From Piper betle (taxonomy: Eukaryota; Streptophyta; Magnoliopsida; Piperales; Piperaceae), in contig JAURVB010000134.1 of assembly GCA_033002965.1 (NCBI GenBank), positions 88,247 through 152,246 of the forward strand: a stretch of 64,000 bases of DNA. The letters are read 5' to 3'. The notes under the pieces are model-generated. The model was given only the letters and a program-made list of their open reading frames with translations, had not been told where the DNA came from and did no database searches. Below are positions 43,888 through 55,272 of this stretch, one piece after another (position 1 is the stretch's first letter; every line of letters begins with the position of its first letter). Made by a program: the position numbers and the translations under genes.

Positions 43888-44237
43888 ACCTCTCTCAAAA
43901 CATTCATTTTCACCGCCGGGAGTCTTCACTCTTCTCTACTATTCACTCTCTCCCTCTCGTTCATCGTCGTCATCGGCCAACTCCAATCAGAGCTCCGGCT
44001 GTCTCCGGCGAAAATGCTCCAATAATTTCCCCCCTAAATCCACCAGCGGTGGTCTCGTCCGTTCCTGATCAGAATTTCGGCCTTCTCCGGAGACAAAGAT
44101 CTGACTTTTACAGCCCGACTCCAACTCGCCAGCGGCGGCTCCGGTAGTTTCGGATCAAAACTCCGGCTTTCTCCAACGACAAAGATCCGATTTTCACTGC
44201 TCAGGATCCACCGGAGGCGGCTCTTCGGGTCGTCCGA

Positions 44238-44261
44238 ATGTGGAACGACCGGAGGCGATGA
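44238..44261 (+). promoter_or_regulatory. Seven-codon uORF overlapping the main start (ATGA)
   Basis: ATG TGG AAC GAC CGG AGG CGA TGA. Its stop codon overlaps the downstream ATG at 44258-44260 by two bases (ATGA). A ribosome translating it would terminate exactly on the main start. Whether it is translated is unknown. Confidence 0.55.
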
Positions 44262-44725
44262 GGTGCAAGCGCCACCCGAACTGGGCCGGGGCCGGCGTGT
44301 GCGCGGACTGCCTCCGGAAGCGCTGGCGTTGGCTTAAGAGCGGTCAGACGCCTTGGCGGTTGCGCCGGCTACTCCTCGGGTCGGTGTCCCCGTACGCCCA
44401 CCGCCGGTCCGCCGGCGCCACCTTCGACACCGGCCACCGGCTCGTCTACAGTACTCAACAAGTCGGCTCGCTGTTCGGCTGCCGGTTGGGCGAGGACGGC
44501 TGGCGATCGGCATTCGCGTCGGATTTCCGATCTTGATAGGACGCCGCGTCCAGCTGGTTCTCGATTTAGCTTCGGTGGAGGCGTGGGAGGAAGAAGTAGC
44601 AGCTCTCCTCTTTGAAAGACGACGCCTCAGAGAGCAGCGGCGGGTACTCGGAAATCCGCCGGAGCACACTTTGCTCGGGGATGTCGTCAGCGGTGGGGAA
44701 GGGAAGGAGTCGCACGCGAGGTTGT
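44258..44725 (+). CDS. Uncharacterised plant protein with CKRHP...VCADCLR motif (broken)
   Basis: The ATG at 44258 encodes MRCKRHPNWAGAGVCADCLR, a Cys-His arrangement (CxxHP...C..CLR) seen at the N-terminus of plant proteins of the DUF740/OCTOPUS-like type. The same frame later gives SVSPYAHRRSAGATFDTGHR and VYSTQQVGS, also reminiscent of that family, then stops at about 44536. Family-like, serine-rich continuations appear in the other two frames: SRFSFGGGVGGRSSSSP around 44560-44610, and KDDASESSGGYSEIRRSTLC with SGMSSAVGKG from 44612. So either several indels break one gene or it is a decayed copy. The coding similarity ends near 44725, where a TGTAAAACCC retroelement-like terminus begins. 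No function can be stated; the family assignment is moderate. Confidence 0.5.
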
Positions 44726-46700
44726 AAAACCCAACTTCGAGTTCGGGTTCTAGCTGTTCGTAATTTTTCGGTTAGGATGAGAGTCGGTCAGAGCGAGTTT
44801 GTACGAGAGATTTTTATATTAAGAGTATAAGGCTTAGATGGCCGTACCAGCAAATTATTAGGAAAAGTATGCATTAAATATAGATAATAGTTTAAAATAT
44901 GCTATAATAAAATATTAGTTATCATTATATACACGAGGTAAACAAATAATTTTTATAGGGTAGTCTGGGTTATAAGCCTAGTTTTACGTCATTGGATTTG
45001 AAATTTTTAAGGTATTTTATTTGAATATATCACCGGGATTTTAGACTATCGAATTGTGCCCCGGTAAGCCCAACTTGATTATACCGAAGGTTTTCACCTA
45101 ATTAAGTTAAAGATTCGAGACCCATTTAACTTTTTTGTCTCAATTTCTCCCTTTCACTTTAGGATATGAATCAATTTTGACTTTGAACGGTCTCGATCTT
45201 AATTTTTTATCCATATATATATATATTACATATACCTATAAATGGGCCCCACAAGGCCACGAATTGTCTGACGTTCATATGGTGACACATGGTGAGATCT
45301 ATGTGGTCCATGTCAGCCCTAACTTCCTCCTAGTTATCTTTTAGAGATTTTTCATGACTTTTAGAGTTTTACACCTTAGCACCGCCGCTATTTTGGCTTG
45401 CCGCCAATGAGTCACTGGCTCACCTTCGGCCACCAGATTAGCACCACTTAGATCGTCTCACGGCCGACTTTCCATTCGTACCACTCATGGCCATCGGTAC
45501 ACTCATAGTCGCCGCTAGCAACGATGTTTTTGAAACCGGTTTCCACAGCGGCTGCCACCACCCTTTTGGGCTGTTTTCCCGTGCCAACGAGCCAACCACC
45601 CAAATAGATTAGCTTTATTAAGATCTTCATCTCGAGACTACCCATGACCACTATCATGTCCAGGACATTGCCGCACCTGTGGCAATCCCGCCCCTTTTTT
45701 CAGCCGTTTTTCGGCTAACCAACTGCCAGACTCTACCGATCGCCACCACCATCATCTTCCTCGTCGTCAGGGTCATCGATCCCAACCAACAACGACCCCA
45801 CTCGTGCCATCATTGGCGTTTTCCGGTGATTGGCCTCGCCTGCCTTGTTGGACCCGTATACTCGCATTCGTGTCTACTTACTCGTGTTCACATCCACCAA
45901 CTCGAGTCTTGTTCACTCATCGTGTCCACTTGCTTTCCCGTCTCTGTGTTTGTGTCCAGCAGTCCAAACCAACCGAGCCGACCCAACCCACCAGTTTATC
46001 TGACCAGACAGAGTTAACCCGGCCAACTTGGTTTAGTTCAGTGAGTTAACCCGGTTTAGCTCATTTTCGACCATTTTTTATAATTCAAGAGCCCTACATT
46101 AGTTTAGATGTGAGTGTTTATTTATTTATTTATTTATTTATTATTATTATTATTATTTATGTAGATGTGAGTGCTTATGTGATGATTTATTATTATTATT
46201 ATTGATATATTTACTTATTAATATTAATCTTATTCATGTTTGTTATATTGTATATATATTTTTAATTTTTTATTTACTTATCTATTTCTTCGTTGCATAT
46301 ATGTTATTATTTATTTGTATTTAATTGTGTATTTTGAATTGGATAACTATGATATTATTATTATTTACGCTTAATTAAAATTAACTATTTATTTATTATG
46401 TATTTATTTATTTAATTATTTATATGTTTACTAACATAAGTATATGTGATATTTACTCATGTTTAACCGTGTATTTATATAATATACATTATTATTATTT
46501 TATGATTAGAGTATTGATTATTTTCATGTATTTATTATTTACCTATTTATTCATGAATATATGTGTTTATTTATTTATTATTTGTTATTAGTTATTTCTT
46601 TAGTTATAGGTTTATTTAGCGGTCTTATTTATTAGGATGTACCGATAATGTGAGTACATACCACGAGTATGCATCATATAAAAATATTTATTGATTTTGC
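44726..46700 (+). mobile_element. Possible LTR fragment, AT-rich with TTTA/TTA microsatellites
   Basis: Begins TGTAAAACCC, the same terminus as the LTR at 20.8-25.3 kb read on its own strand. It continues with AT-rich, non-coding sequence that includes TTTA and TTATTA arrays at about 46115-46210. Words such as ACCACGAGTATGCATCATAT near 46660 resemble plant LTR style. I found no matching 3' terminus or target duplication, so completeness and identity are uncertain. The GC-moderate part at 45360-46070 has only short, overlapping frames that I do not accept as genes. Confidence 0.35.
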
Positions 46701-48980
46701 TCGTTTTTTAGTATTTTTTGTCTTCAGACTCTTCACTTATCATATTATTGGGATGAATGAAATTTACAGGGATTTAGATTAGAACAAAGCCATGTTGCAT
46801 GGTGATCATATTGCATGCTCATGTTTGAGATGCCTTATTTTCTTCATATTTTTGCTTGGATTGATTGTTGGTATAAACTATAAAGAAATCTTTGTTACAG
46901 ACATTGGAACAAACCAACATTGAATAATCGCAGTTCCAGTGAATTCGGGGAAATCAGAATGAGACACATTCTTTGAAGTATCACGTATTGTATGATTTGG
47001 TTTTTCATGTACAGAAAAATCTACAGACACTAAAGCAAACCATGCGGCATAAATGATGAAATCAGATCGAACCCATGTTTTTAAATTGTCTTAAATTCTT
47101 CATACATGGCTTAGAATATTTTTATCTGCATCCTCGTCTGTTTTACTTGAAAAGATTGCAGCCTTTTTTCATGTATCAAGCAGGGCGTGATTTGGTCATT
47201 ACTGGGCATGAAACAGTGTGTTATACTGTTATACTTCTTAAAACAAGTTTGGGAAGAGAAGAGAGTAAAAATGACTCTTTTGTTTGAACCTGCTTGCTAT
47301 CTGAAAGTTGACAAGAAGAGGTAGTGTTTTGTTTGTAAAGATGCGAGACGGCCAGCCCCCTCATATGATTTTGGCTCGTTCCTCCATTGTTCTCATGAAT
47401 ATTTGATGCTAATATGAGGGTAGTTTTTGCTTAAATATTATCACTTTCCTTTTTCCGAAACCCGAAATTATAAACAATCGTCATTTTTTAATATTCACAC
47501 AATGATCTTAAATTAGAATTCAAACCCCATTTCAATATAAAATTTGGCTATTGATTTGGAGAAATATGCGGTTCCCTATAAATTTTTTTTTTTACCGTTT
47601 TGTTTCTAAGCCCAATGCTCTGGTTGCAGCCTTAGGATTATGAGCAAGCGTGAATTATGAACAGTTGCAAATGACATAAATTTGGCATTCAACAAATTTT
47701 GCATTGTGGTCTGTAACTTGGCTGCAAATGACACAAAAGAAGTAGGTTTTTCATTGTCATCCAGTTGTGAATGTAATCAATGTTTTATAGTGTTCAACAG
47801 TATTTCAAGAATCCTTTGAATGAAGGGGCCTGCTTGCCACCCAAAATAAATGGTAATTAACTGTTGAGGATGATGCCCATGGGTGGGATTCAATATCATT
47901 TTGTTCAATGGCATTAATAATAATGCTGCTGATTTTTCTCAGCATCTTAAATTGCCTTGGATGGATGCAACTCAAACTATAATCAAGAAAGGGAAAATCA
48001 GCCTAAATTTGATTTGAAACTCAACATTTTAGATACGGCATACATATTTATTGGCATACGTGTCTATTTATTTTGTAAAAAACAAAAATTTTGGTGAAAT
48101 TTTAGAACTCGATAACAATCTCATGATATAAAACACATTATGAGTTCACCAATAGTCTTGTGGCATGCGAGTTGATTATCACCCTTTAATCTAGGGTTTG
48201 AAGTTTTTCCTGCAAGTGATTTACTCGATGTGCCTCATAGACAAAAAATGAGGGCCTTTTTTTATTAACGTAACATCGTTTTTTAGTATAAAGTAGGATC
48301 ATGCAAACAAACAAATAAGATTAAATCAGTTCTAATATTATTATCAAGTAAAACTCAGACTCGACCTAGCACCGGTATGTGTTTGGGAATGGGGGAGGGG
48401 GCGGTTTGTTGGACAGTGACAAATCCAACAGCGGATTGTTGGAGGTGGTTGGATTATTCAAGACTTGGAATCATTGTATTGATGTGGTCAGTATGTCTGT
48501 TACTGCTTGTACGAGGAGGGTTTGGGAGCTTTTGAAGGCATCTATCATGAATTGTGACCCGATCAATTCAACTAAGAAGATAGTTCCAATGTAATACAAG
48601 CCTTGTTTTGTGACCTGCCATTCTGGCCACTAGTGGGCATTCTCTCTTTCTGGAAAAGGTCAGCAGCAGCCCCTTGTCCCCATTAATGGGATTGTTTCAA
48701 CTTTAACACTTCTTTCTATTTTTCACTAGAAATGAAGCATGAGCATAGAGTTGAAAACAGAGCTGTTTGATTTCTTTTTGCAAGGCATATCTTTAAGTAA
48801 ATGTATCTAACGAAGTCGAATGTGCAAACACTCGTCTCAACAGAAGAAAGTTTTGATTTATAAGGTAAAAGAAAAACAACAAATTATGCAAATAGGGAAT
48901 TGAGTAAACCTCCGTGATGCACCATAATTCTTCTTTCACGGATATTGCACAATTTAACACGACTGGCTGGTCATGTAGCA
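46701..48980. other. Unassigned intergenic DNA
   Basis: No frame, RNA gene or repeat that I can name. Short frames at 47.1 kb and 48.4 kb lack recognisable homology and context. Confidence 0.4.
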
Positions 48981-48984
48981 GCTG

Positions 48985-49105
48985 AAGCAGGAGTTGCACG
49001 TTGGTAGTGAAATAGCCGCTAAGGTGGCAAAGGCCAAGTAGGGCAGGTCAGTGGAGCTTCAACAGGAAGAGCAACTGAGATAGCCAAACCTTTTACCAGA
49101 CTATA
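48985..49105 (-). pseudogene. Expansin-like exon relic
   Basis: On the minus strand a CTGGTAAAA word, then GAAGC...GAC...CC.TACTTGGCCTTTGCC, then CACTACCAACGTGCAACTC parallel in order and spacing exon 4 of the expansin-like gene at 16.4-18.0 kb (CCTGGTAAAAACAT, GACTACTTGGCCTTTGCC, ATCACTGCTGTGCAACTC). The reading frame is not maintained. It is a short decayed exon copy. I did not find the other exons nearby. Confidence 0.5.
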
Positions 49106-49109
49106 AATG

Positions 49110-50382
49110 AACCATTTTAGGCACTTGAACAAAGGACAAACAGGATCATGGAGATGATGAATGATCCTGGCAGCAAGCCTATTTTATGTCTCATGTAATA
49201 CCAGTTCCTGTAAAAATGATATCAATGCAGAATAGGCCGTCGCTGTTGATAAATTCAATGTTAGAAAATGAATGTTTGAACAAAGATTGAATTAGAAAGT
49301 CCCATTTTTACAGCTAACATAGAAATGAAACAAGAAAATATCATGAGATGATCCAAAATTTGCCCAACATTGAGCCATTATATCAAAAAAGCACATAAGC
49401 TTAAAGAATCTTATTTTCATAGGTGAATCAAAAAATTATAATCCCAACTGACTGCTATATTGGTGTAAACATTGGAGGTGAATTTTCCAACCTGTTAGCA
49501 TGCTCAAAACAAATTACTTTCAACAGTGCAACTTGGACCCAGCATGCAACCCCATCCAACAATGGCCCGTTTCTAAGCAACTTCTCTAGTCCAGATTCCA
49601 TTATCATTAGAAGTTCTTAATGCATGGTTTAACTGTCTATTGATCATGCGCTGATTGATTTTGACGGCTTCTGGAATAACAAATTTCTGTTTTCTGATTA
49701 TCTTTTGATTTTCAAGTAGAACATCTCCCTTTTCATCTGATTTTTTTGTCTATTGATTATTCATCTTTTCTCTAAAGAGAACCATCCATCAATGACCAAT
49801 AAGAAAATTAAAGCAATATTCTCTACGTGGAAAAATCTATTGCTTTAGTTACCATCCCCAAATTCAAGCTGTTCTTCTATTCAAAATGTTTCAAAAATTA
49901 TGTTATGCACATCACAATATAAAGAAAAAGAAAAAAGAATATAACCTTCCATTCCGATGCAAAACCCATTATACAGAGTGTAACTTGAAGAATGAATACC
50001 TGCATATTAACAAATAGTTTCAGAATTACTCGGCTACTACAGTGAAAATTGAAATTGTGGAAAATAGCAACTCTGCCGTCAAAACAGGATAAAAAGATTC
50101 TTATGTTACCCCGTTCGTACCATTACATATAATAAACTTATGATAATCATCATAAATAATATTTACTGGATGTCTATCAAGAGACCAATCCATCAATGAA
50201 AAATACCAGCAACACAGACACCTGAGAAGCTTTAGCAGTTTGTCGTGAATATTTCCAAGTCAATAAAACTACCTGTTGAATATTTGATCATGCCAGGAGC
50301 TTGTGAGAAACGCAACACATAAATCCGAGATGGAAAACGATTTCAGAATGTACTTCAGTCTCCATCAGGTTCCTTTCCTCCA
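49110..50382. other. 3' region of the SLG1-like PPR gene and intergenic DNA
   Basis: AT-rich, with no supported gene. The part adjacent to 50382 should be the 3' UTR of the minus-strand PPR gene. Confidence 0.45.
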
Positions 50383-53121
50383 CTAACCTGGTTCCTTGAT
50401 TTGTTGATCGAGAAGATCTAATGCCCTATAAGTGGAAACTCTTTCTGGATGGGAGCAATCTCCAGCAACAAAAACATGCCTAGACCCATCCAATTCTATC
50501 CAGCTGCATCCTGCTGGCTTCTTGAGATTCTTTTGCTTCATCTTTCCACGCACTTCTTCAACCCCATCCCACCTCCCAGCTGCTGCATAAATGTTCGACA
50601 TAATAACATAGTTTCCTATACTAGATTCTTCTGCATCAAATAATTGATCTGCTGCAATCCTCCCTAATTCCACTTCACGGTAAATTTTGCAAGCACCAAG
50701 AAGTGTTCTCCAGATATTTGTATTGGGTTTAAAGGGCATATTCTTTATAAAGTTGTACGCCTCTTTTAAGCAACCTGATCGAGCAAGCAGATCAACCATG
50801 CATGAATAGTGCTCCATTGTGGGCTCCATTCGATATTTTTCTTTCAAAGAGGAGAAGTGCTTCCATCCTTCATCATTAAGCCCAGCATGGCTGCAAGCCG
50901 CTAAAACAGCTGTCATCACTATGTGGTCTGGTTGTATCCTGGATTCAAGCATGTCGCTGAAAATTTTAAGTGCTTCTTTGCCCATCCCACACATAGCATA
51001 GCCACTTATCATGGCTGTGTAGATGATCAAATCTTTCCTATATGTCATTCCAAAAAGCTTACCTGCATCTTTTACATTCCCACATTTGGAATAGGTGTCA
51101 ATAAGAGCCCCTTGCAAACAGGCATCGTCAAAATAAGCTCGGACAGTGAATCCATGCAACTCTCTCAAGACATTATTTGATGCCAAGATAGAACATACTG
51201 GAAGGAAACTAATGAGCGTGACTTCATCAGGTTTCATTCCTTGTTGTTGTAATTCATGAAAAAGAGCTATGCATCTATCTGTCAACTCGATTTGAGCATA
51301 CAATTGAATCATTAGGTTCCATGTCGTAAGGTCTTTTTCAGGCATACGGCCAAATATGACTTCTGCACCTTCTGGGAAACCCTGCTTCACATAACCTGCA
51401 ATCATTGAATTACTTGTCACCACATTTTTACCAACTAAACTTTTGAAGGTCCTGTACGCTTGGTCTATGTCCCCACACCTGGCATACGTGTCAATTATAG
51501 CATTTCCAACTTGCATACTCTGTATCATGCCTGCCCTCATGGAATAGGCATGAGCTTCTCTAATCCCTCTAGTCCCAATAATATGACCTCCTTGAAGAAT
51601 ACTTAAGATGGTAACCTGATCTGGTATAATTCCTTTCCTTTCCATTTGGTACAGAAGACTGAGCATTTGGTGCCCATGCTCATTTTCTGAACAAGCAGCC
51701 AGCAAAGTGTTCCATGATATCAGATCTTTGTTTGACATCATATTGAAAGTTTGAGAAGCCTGATCTATTGTTCCACATTTTGCATAGAAATGGACAAGAG
51801 CATTTCCTATTTTGATATTGTGAAAGAGCCCCTTCCGCTTGATAACAAAATTATGGATTTGCTTACCTTCCATAAGAGCACACAATTGGGCACAAACTGG
51901 AAGTATGCTTATAAGTGTTACAGAATCTGGCCCCATTCCTGTTGATATTAGTTCATGATACAGCCCCAAAGCTTGTGAAAGATGCCCATTTGCAGCAAAT
52001 CCCGCAATGATTGTATTCCAAGAAACCATATCTTTAGAAACAATTTTCATAAAAACCAATTCTGCTTCTTTCATGTGCCCTGTCTTTGAATAACATGTCA
52101 CTAGAGCATTACAAACTGAAATATCCCTCTCTAATTCTGGTCTTCGCACAATAAATGCATGCATTTCCTTTGCAACATACCAATCACCAAAGGTCGCAAA
52201 TATGGGCAGAATATTTGCAAATGTTGCATAATTGGGTTTCACCTTCTCTGCAATCATCTGAAAAAAGGTTTCCATTGCCTGTAGCAAATAACCATTTTCT
52301 TTGTAGCCAGCTATCAAGGCATTCCATGAGACAATATCCTTATGAAGGACAGCATTGAACACATCATAAGCCTCACAGACCTCACCACATTTAGCATACA
52401 TGGACAGTAATGCATTCCCTGTCAGCGTATGAGAATCAATTCCAATTTTCGTAGCCAATGCATGGATACTTCTACCAGGCATTATATACTTTAGCCTTGC
52501 ACAGACAGGAAGCACAATTGCAAAGGTTACTGCATTGAGCTTTGGCGGAGGTTCCATGGGGCAAATGTGCATAAAGTGTAATATGCGAATCACCTCTGCA
52601 AAATGATGAGATCCTGCATAGCCAGACAAAAGAATATTCCAAAGAACTGTATCACCATCTGTATTCACTTGATAGAAGAGCTTGTGACAATCATATAAAG
52701 AGCCAAACTTAGCATACATATTAAGAAGAGACTTAGCTATTGCTTGGCTTGAGAGAAAACCTTGCTTGATCACATACCCATGCAATGCTTTTCCCAATTC
52801 ATCAGCGAAAAGAGCTGCACAGATCTTGAGGAGAGCAGGCAGTAAATCAAGATTAGGTTTAACACCAACCTGGTGCATGGCATAGAAGTGAGACAGAGCA
52901 GCCTCATAACGTGCATGCTTACAGCAACCTCCAATCGATACATTCCACTGATAGTGGCTCAAATCGAGCAATTCCCTAAGCGAGCTATTTTCAGCAACAT
53001 ATTCACCACTTAAACTAGGGTTGACAGAAGTTTTAAGGGAATAATTGACTACAGAGTGAAACTGGTTAATGATGAATGGTCCTCTGAGTCTAGCTTTATA
53101 GGCAATTGGAACCATCGGCAT
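50383..53121 (-). CDS. SLG1: Mitochondrial PLS/E-class PPR protein, SLOW GROWTH 1-like
   Basis: A single uninterrupted exon of 912 codons, from ATG at 53121 (MPMVPIAYKARLRG) to TAG at 50385-50383. The frame stays open upstream to about 53274 but has no earlier in-frame ATG. It carries more than 15 PPR units, e.g. DSHTLTGNALLSMYAKCGE, KDIVSWNALIAGYKENG, KDMVSWNTIIAGFAANGH, EKDLTTWNLMIQLYAQ, RKDLIIYTAMISGYAMCG. The end is an E/E+ region (MEHYSCMVDLLARSG, NYVIMSNIYAAAGRWDGVEE, KKPAGCSWIELDGSRHVFVA, GDCSHPERVSTYRALDLLDQ). The terminal GDCSHP...L..Q.KEP block and overall architecture resemble Arabidopsis SLG1 (At5g08490), a mitochondrial editing factor for nad3. Orthology is my judgement from memory of that family. 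No DYW domain. It is the longest intact frame in the window, with no indels. Confidence 0.88.
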   Translation of the reverse strand: MPMVPIAYKARLRGPFIINQFHSVVNYSLKTSVNPSLSGEYVAENSSLRELLDLSHYQWNVSIGGCCKHARYEAALSHFYAMHQVGVKPNLDLLPALLKICAALFADELGKALHGYVIKQGFLSSQAIAKSLLNMYAKFGSLYDCHKLFYQVNTDGDTVLWNILLSGYAGSHHFAEVIRILHFMHICPMEPPPKLNAVTFAIVLPVCARLKYIMPGRSIHALATKIGIDSHTLTGNALLSMYAKCGEVCEAYDVFNAVLHKDIVSWNALIAGYKENGYLLQAMETFFQMIAEKVKPNYATFANILPIFATFGDWYVAKEMHAFIVRRPELERDISVCNALVTCYSKTGHMKEAELVFMKIVSKDMVSWNTIIAGFAANGHLSQALGLYHELISTGMGPDSVTLISILPVCAQLCALMEGKQIHNFVIKRKGLFHNIKIGNALVHFYAKCGTIDQASQTFNMMSNKDLISWNTLLAACSENEHGHQMLSLLYQMERKGIIPDQVTILSILQGGHIIGTRGIREAHAYSMRAGMIQSMQVGNAIIDTYARCGDIDQAYRTFKSLVGKNVVTSNSMIAGYVKQGFPEGAEVIFGRMPEKDLTTWNLMIQLYAQIELTDRCIALFHELQQQGMKPDEVTLISFLPVCSILASNNVLRELHGFTVRAYFDDACLQGALIDTYSKCGNVKDAGKLFGMTYRKDLIIYTAMISGYAMCGMGKEALKIFSDMLESRIQPDHIVMTAVLAACSHAGLNDEGWKHFSSLKEKYRMEPTMEHYSCMVDLLARSGCLKEAYNFIKNMPFKPNTNIWRTLLGACKIYREVELGRIAADQLFDAEESSIGNYVIMSNIYAAAGRWDGVEEVRGKMKQKNLKKPAGCSWIELDGSRHVFVAGDCSHPERVSTYRALDLLDQQIKEPG

Positions 53122-54044
53122 TCCAAACACATACGAACTAAAAGAAAAACCATAAAAAAATAGGGTGTAAGAAATGGCCTTTGTCTCTTGTATTCTTCGC
53201 TGCCCCTCACTCTGAACATTTCTCTTCCAAATTCCTATTAATTGTTGAAGGAAGCGTAAAAGAATAGAACACAATCCATTTCTGCAAGGTGATTAACCAC
53301 CAAAATCCACACTAAAAGAACACATAAAACAATGCTCAAAACTACAAATACCAAGTTAACACGTTCTTCACAAGTTTAGCCCTAAAATAGACAAAAATAT
53401 AGATTTAAAATTTCATGTCGCAGCTACTGCAAGTCATCAACCGCTTGATGCAATTTTCTCCAACCTTCCAACTTGTCCTGGAGTGAGGTCAGGGACATAG
53501 ATCCTATTTCACCATTCCACTCAATCTTAGACCATGCCATAGCTCAAAGTGTAATAGTCCATATCCTTTCGACTTCCAAATGCAATATTATTTTAAAAAA
53601 TGAGATTAGGTCCAATCAGTCAGAAAATTTAACTACTTGACTACATGAACCAAGTTTCCCATTGCACTGTCTTAATCAATAATTGTCAACTATAAAGGGG
53701 TTGTCATTCGGAAAACATTATAAAAACGGTGATAGTTTGCAAAATAAAAACTCCAAAATACACTGCCAAATTTGGAATCAACCATATGCCAGGGAGAAAA
53801 AAACTGTCAAAATGACTATCCTCAAGAGTAAAATCTAAAGGTATATATGTTCATTTTCTTGCTCAACATAAGCAATCAACTATTTGTTTCACAATGCCTT
53901 CAAGTCATTTGCGCTAAAAGGACTTTTAAAAAAGAAAAAAAGCAGCAGCTTTAGCATGCACATGAACCACACAGCAACACCAAGAAGCTATAAGCCTCCA
54001 CAAAATTCAAAACTTCAACACAAAACACGAACATTTGCTCTTAC

Positions 54045-54345
54045 CCCGTCTTTTGTGCAGTCAGAGCCAAAGCCAAACAGGAACGACGGTGAAGCCTAAC
54101 CAAGCTCCTACTTGTTGCGACATAGGAAGCCCCGAAGAGCGCAAGCACAGAGCCGGCAAGGTCACTCCGGAAGTCATGATCGCTGGAAAATGGAGAGACC
54201 GCAAGCGGATGCTCCTCACCGGAGGCAGGCCCCGTCGTCGGCCGGTGAACGCCGACGGAGGAAGAAGCTCACTGGAGTCGGAGCTTGAGATTGATTCCCA
54301 CCATTTCCTCGTATTTCCTGGATTCCATTTTCGCGCTCACTAACG
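54045..54345 (-). promoter_or_regulatory. Putative 5' leader exon of the SLG1-like gene
   Basis: A GC-richer island on the minus strand ends in GACGG|GGTAAGAG-type sequence with a strong donor (GT at 54044-54043). It lies 0.9 kb upstream of the SLG1-like ATG, with AT-rich intron-like sequence between. It contains short upstream ATGs with early stops. A non-coding first exon is plausible but unproven. Confidence 0.35.
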
Positions 54346-54349
54346 GGGA

Positions 54350-55272
54350 ATATGTTTGTGAAATTTAACCATTATTTTTTAAAAACGAAAATGGCAAATA
54401 AATCAATTGTTTTTTTTCTTTTTTCAGGCACGTCTATGCAACTATGTTAATGTCACGTCTTCTTCTACCTCAGTTGTTAATCTAGAATTTATGTGAATAA
54501 AAAAACTAGATTAAGATTGAGATTAATTTCAGTATTTATGTTGGGTTTAAAAATATTTATTTTGTTTCTTTTTGTTGCAAGTTCTTTTATGTGCCTTTTA
54601 TTTTATTGTTATGATGAGCATATTTTCTTGAATTATATTCTATACTCCATTTTAAGAATAAACGAACATTAAATAAAGTTTATCTCATAATTATAATCAC
54701 TAGGTTTTTACCAACTTTATTAAACAAAAATAATCTTAAAAACCTTCACTGCTTGTGATTACTTGCATGCGATTATTTTGGCCCAAAGTTCCAAGCCCCA
54801 AAGCTCAAACGTGAATTATTTGAACTTCATTTTTACCCAAATTCTTCATTTCCATTCAATTGCTAAAAACTTCAAATAATGGCAACAATCAATTTCAAAA
54901 TATGGTGAGAAAATGAATTGATAGATTATGCTCAACCCGGGTAGAATGTATTTCCGAATAATACTAACAAAATTGACTAACAATGCATGAACGTTTAACA
55001 AATTACATTGATTTCAAATTCATCACAAGTGATTGTTTCAAGATAAAATATGTTTTCGACAATCTCTTATAATAATTAGATACAATGTTGAGTTGGCCGG
55101 CTCAAAGTTTTCAATCACAAGCTCAAGGATTATCACATTGAACGAAGCCGCTTCAAGAGCATATCTTACCAAATGCGTGAAGAGCTTGTGGCTGTAAACC
55201 AAAATTTTAAGGATGCAAATCCTGTGCATAATAAACAGGGAAAAGTTCTCGACCAGAGACTATTGTCTTGGG
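54350..55272. other. AT-rich intergenic DNA
   Basis: AT-rich sequence between the 3' end of the SH2 gene and the leader of the PPR gene. No gene supported. Confidence 0.5.

Noticed and set aside
45448..46049. Overlapping short frames on both strands
   Set aside because: Low-complexity Pro/Thr/Ser translations in probable repeat DNA; no family similarity.
48379..48594. 71-codon plus-strand frame
   Set aside because: No ATG at its start, no recognisable motif and no gene context.
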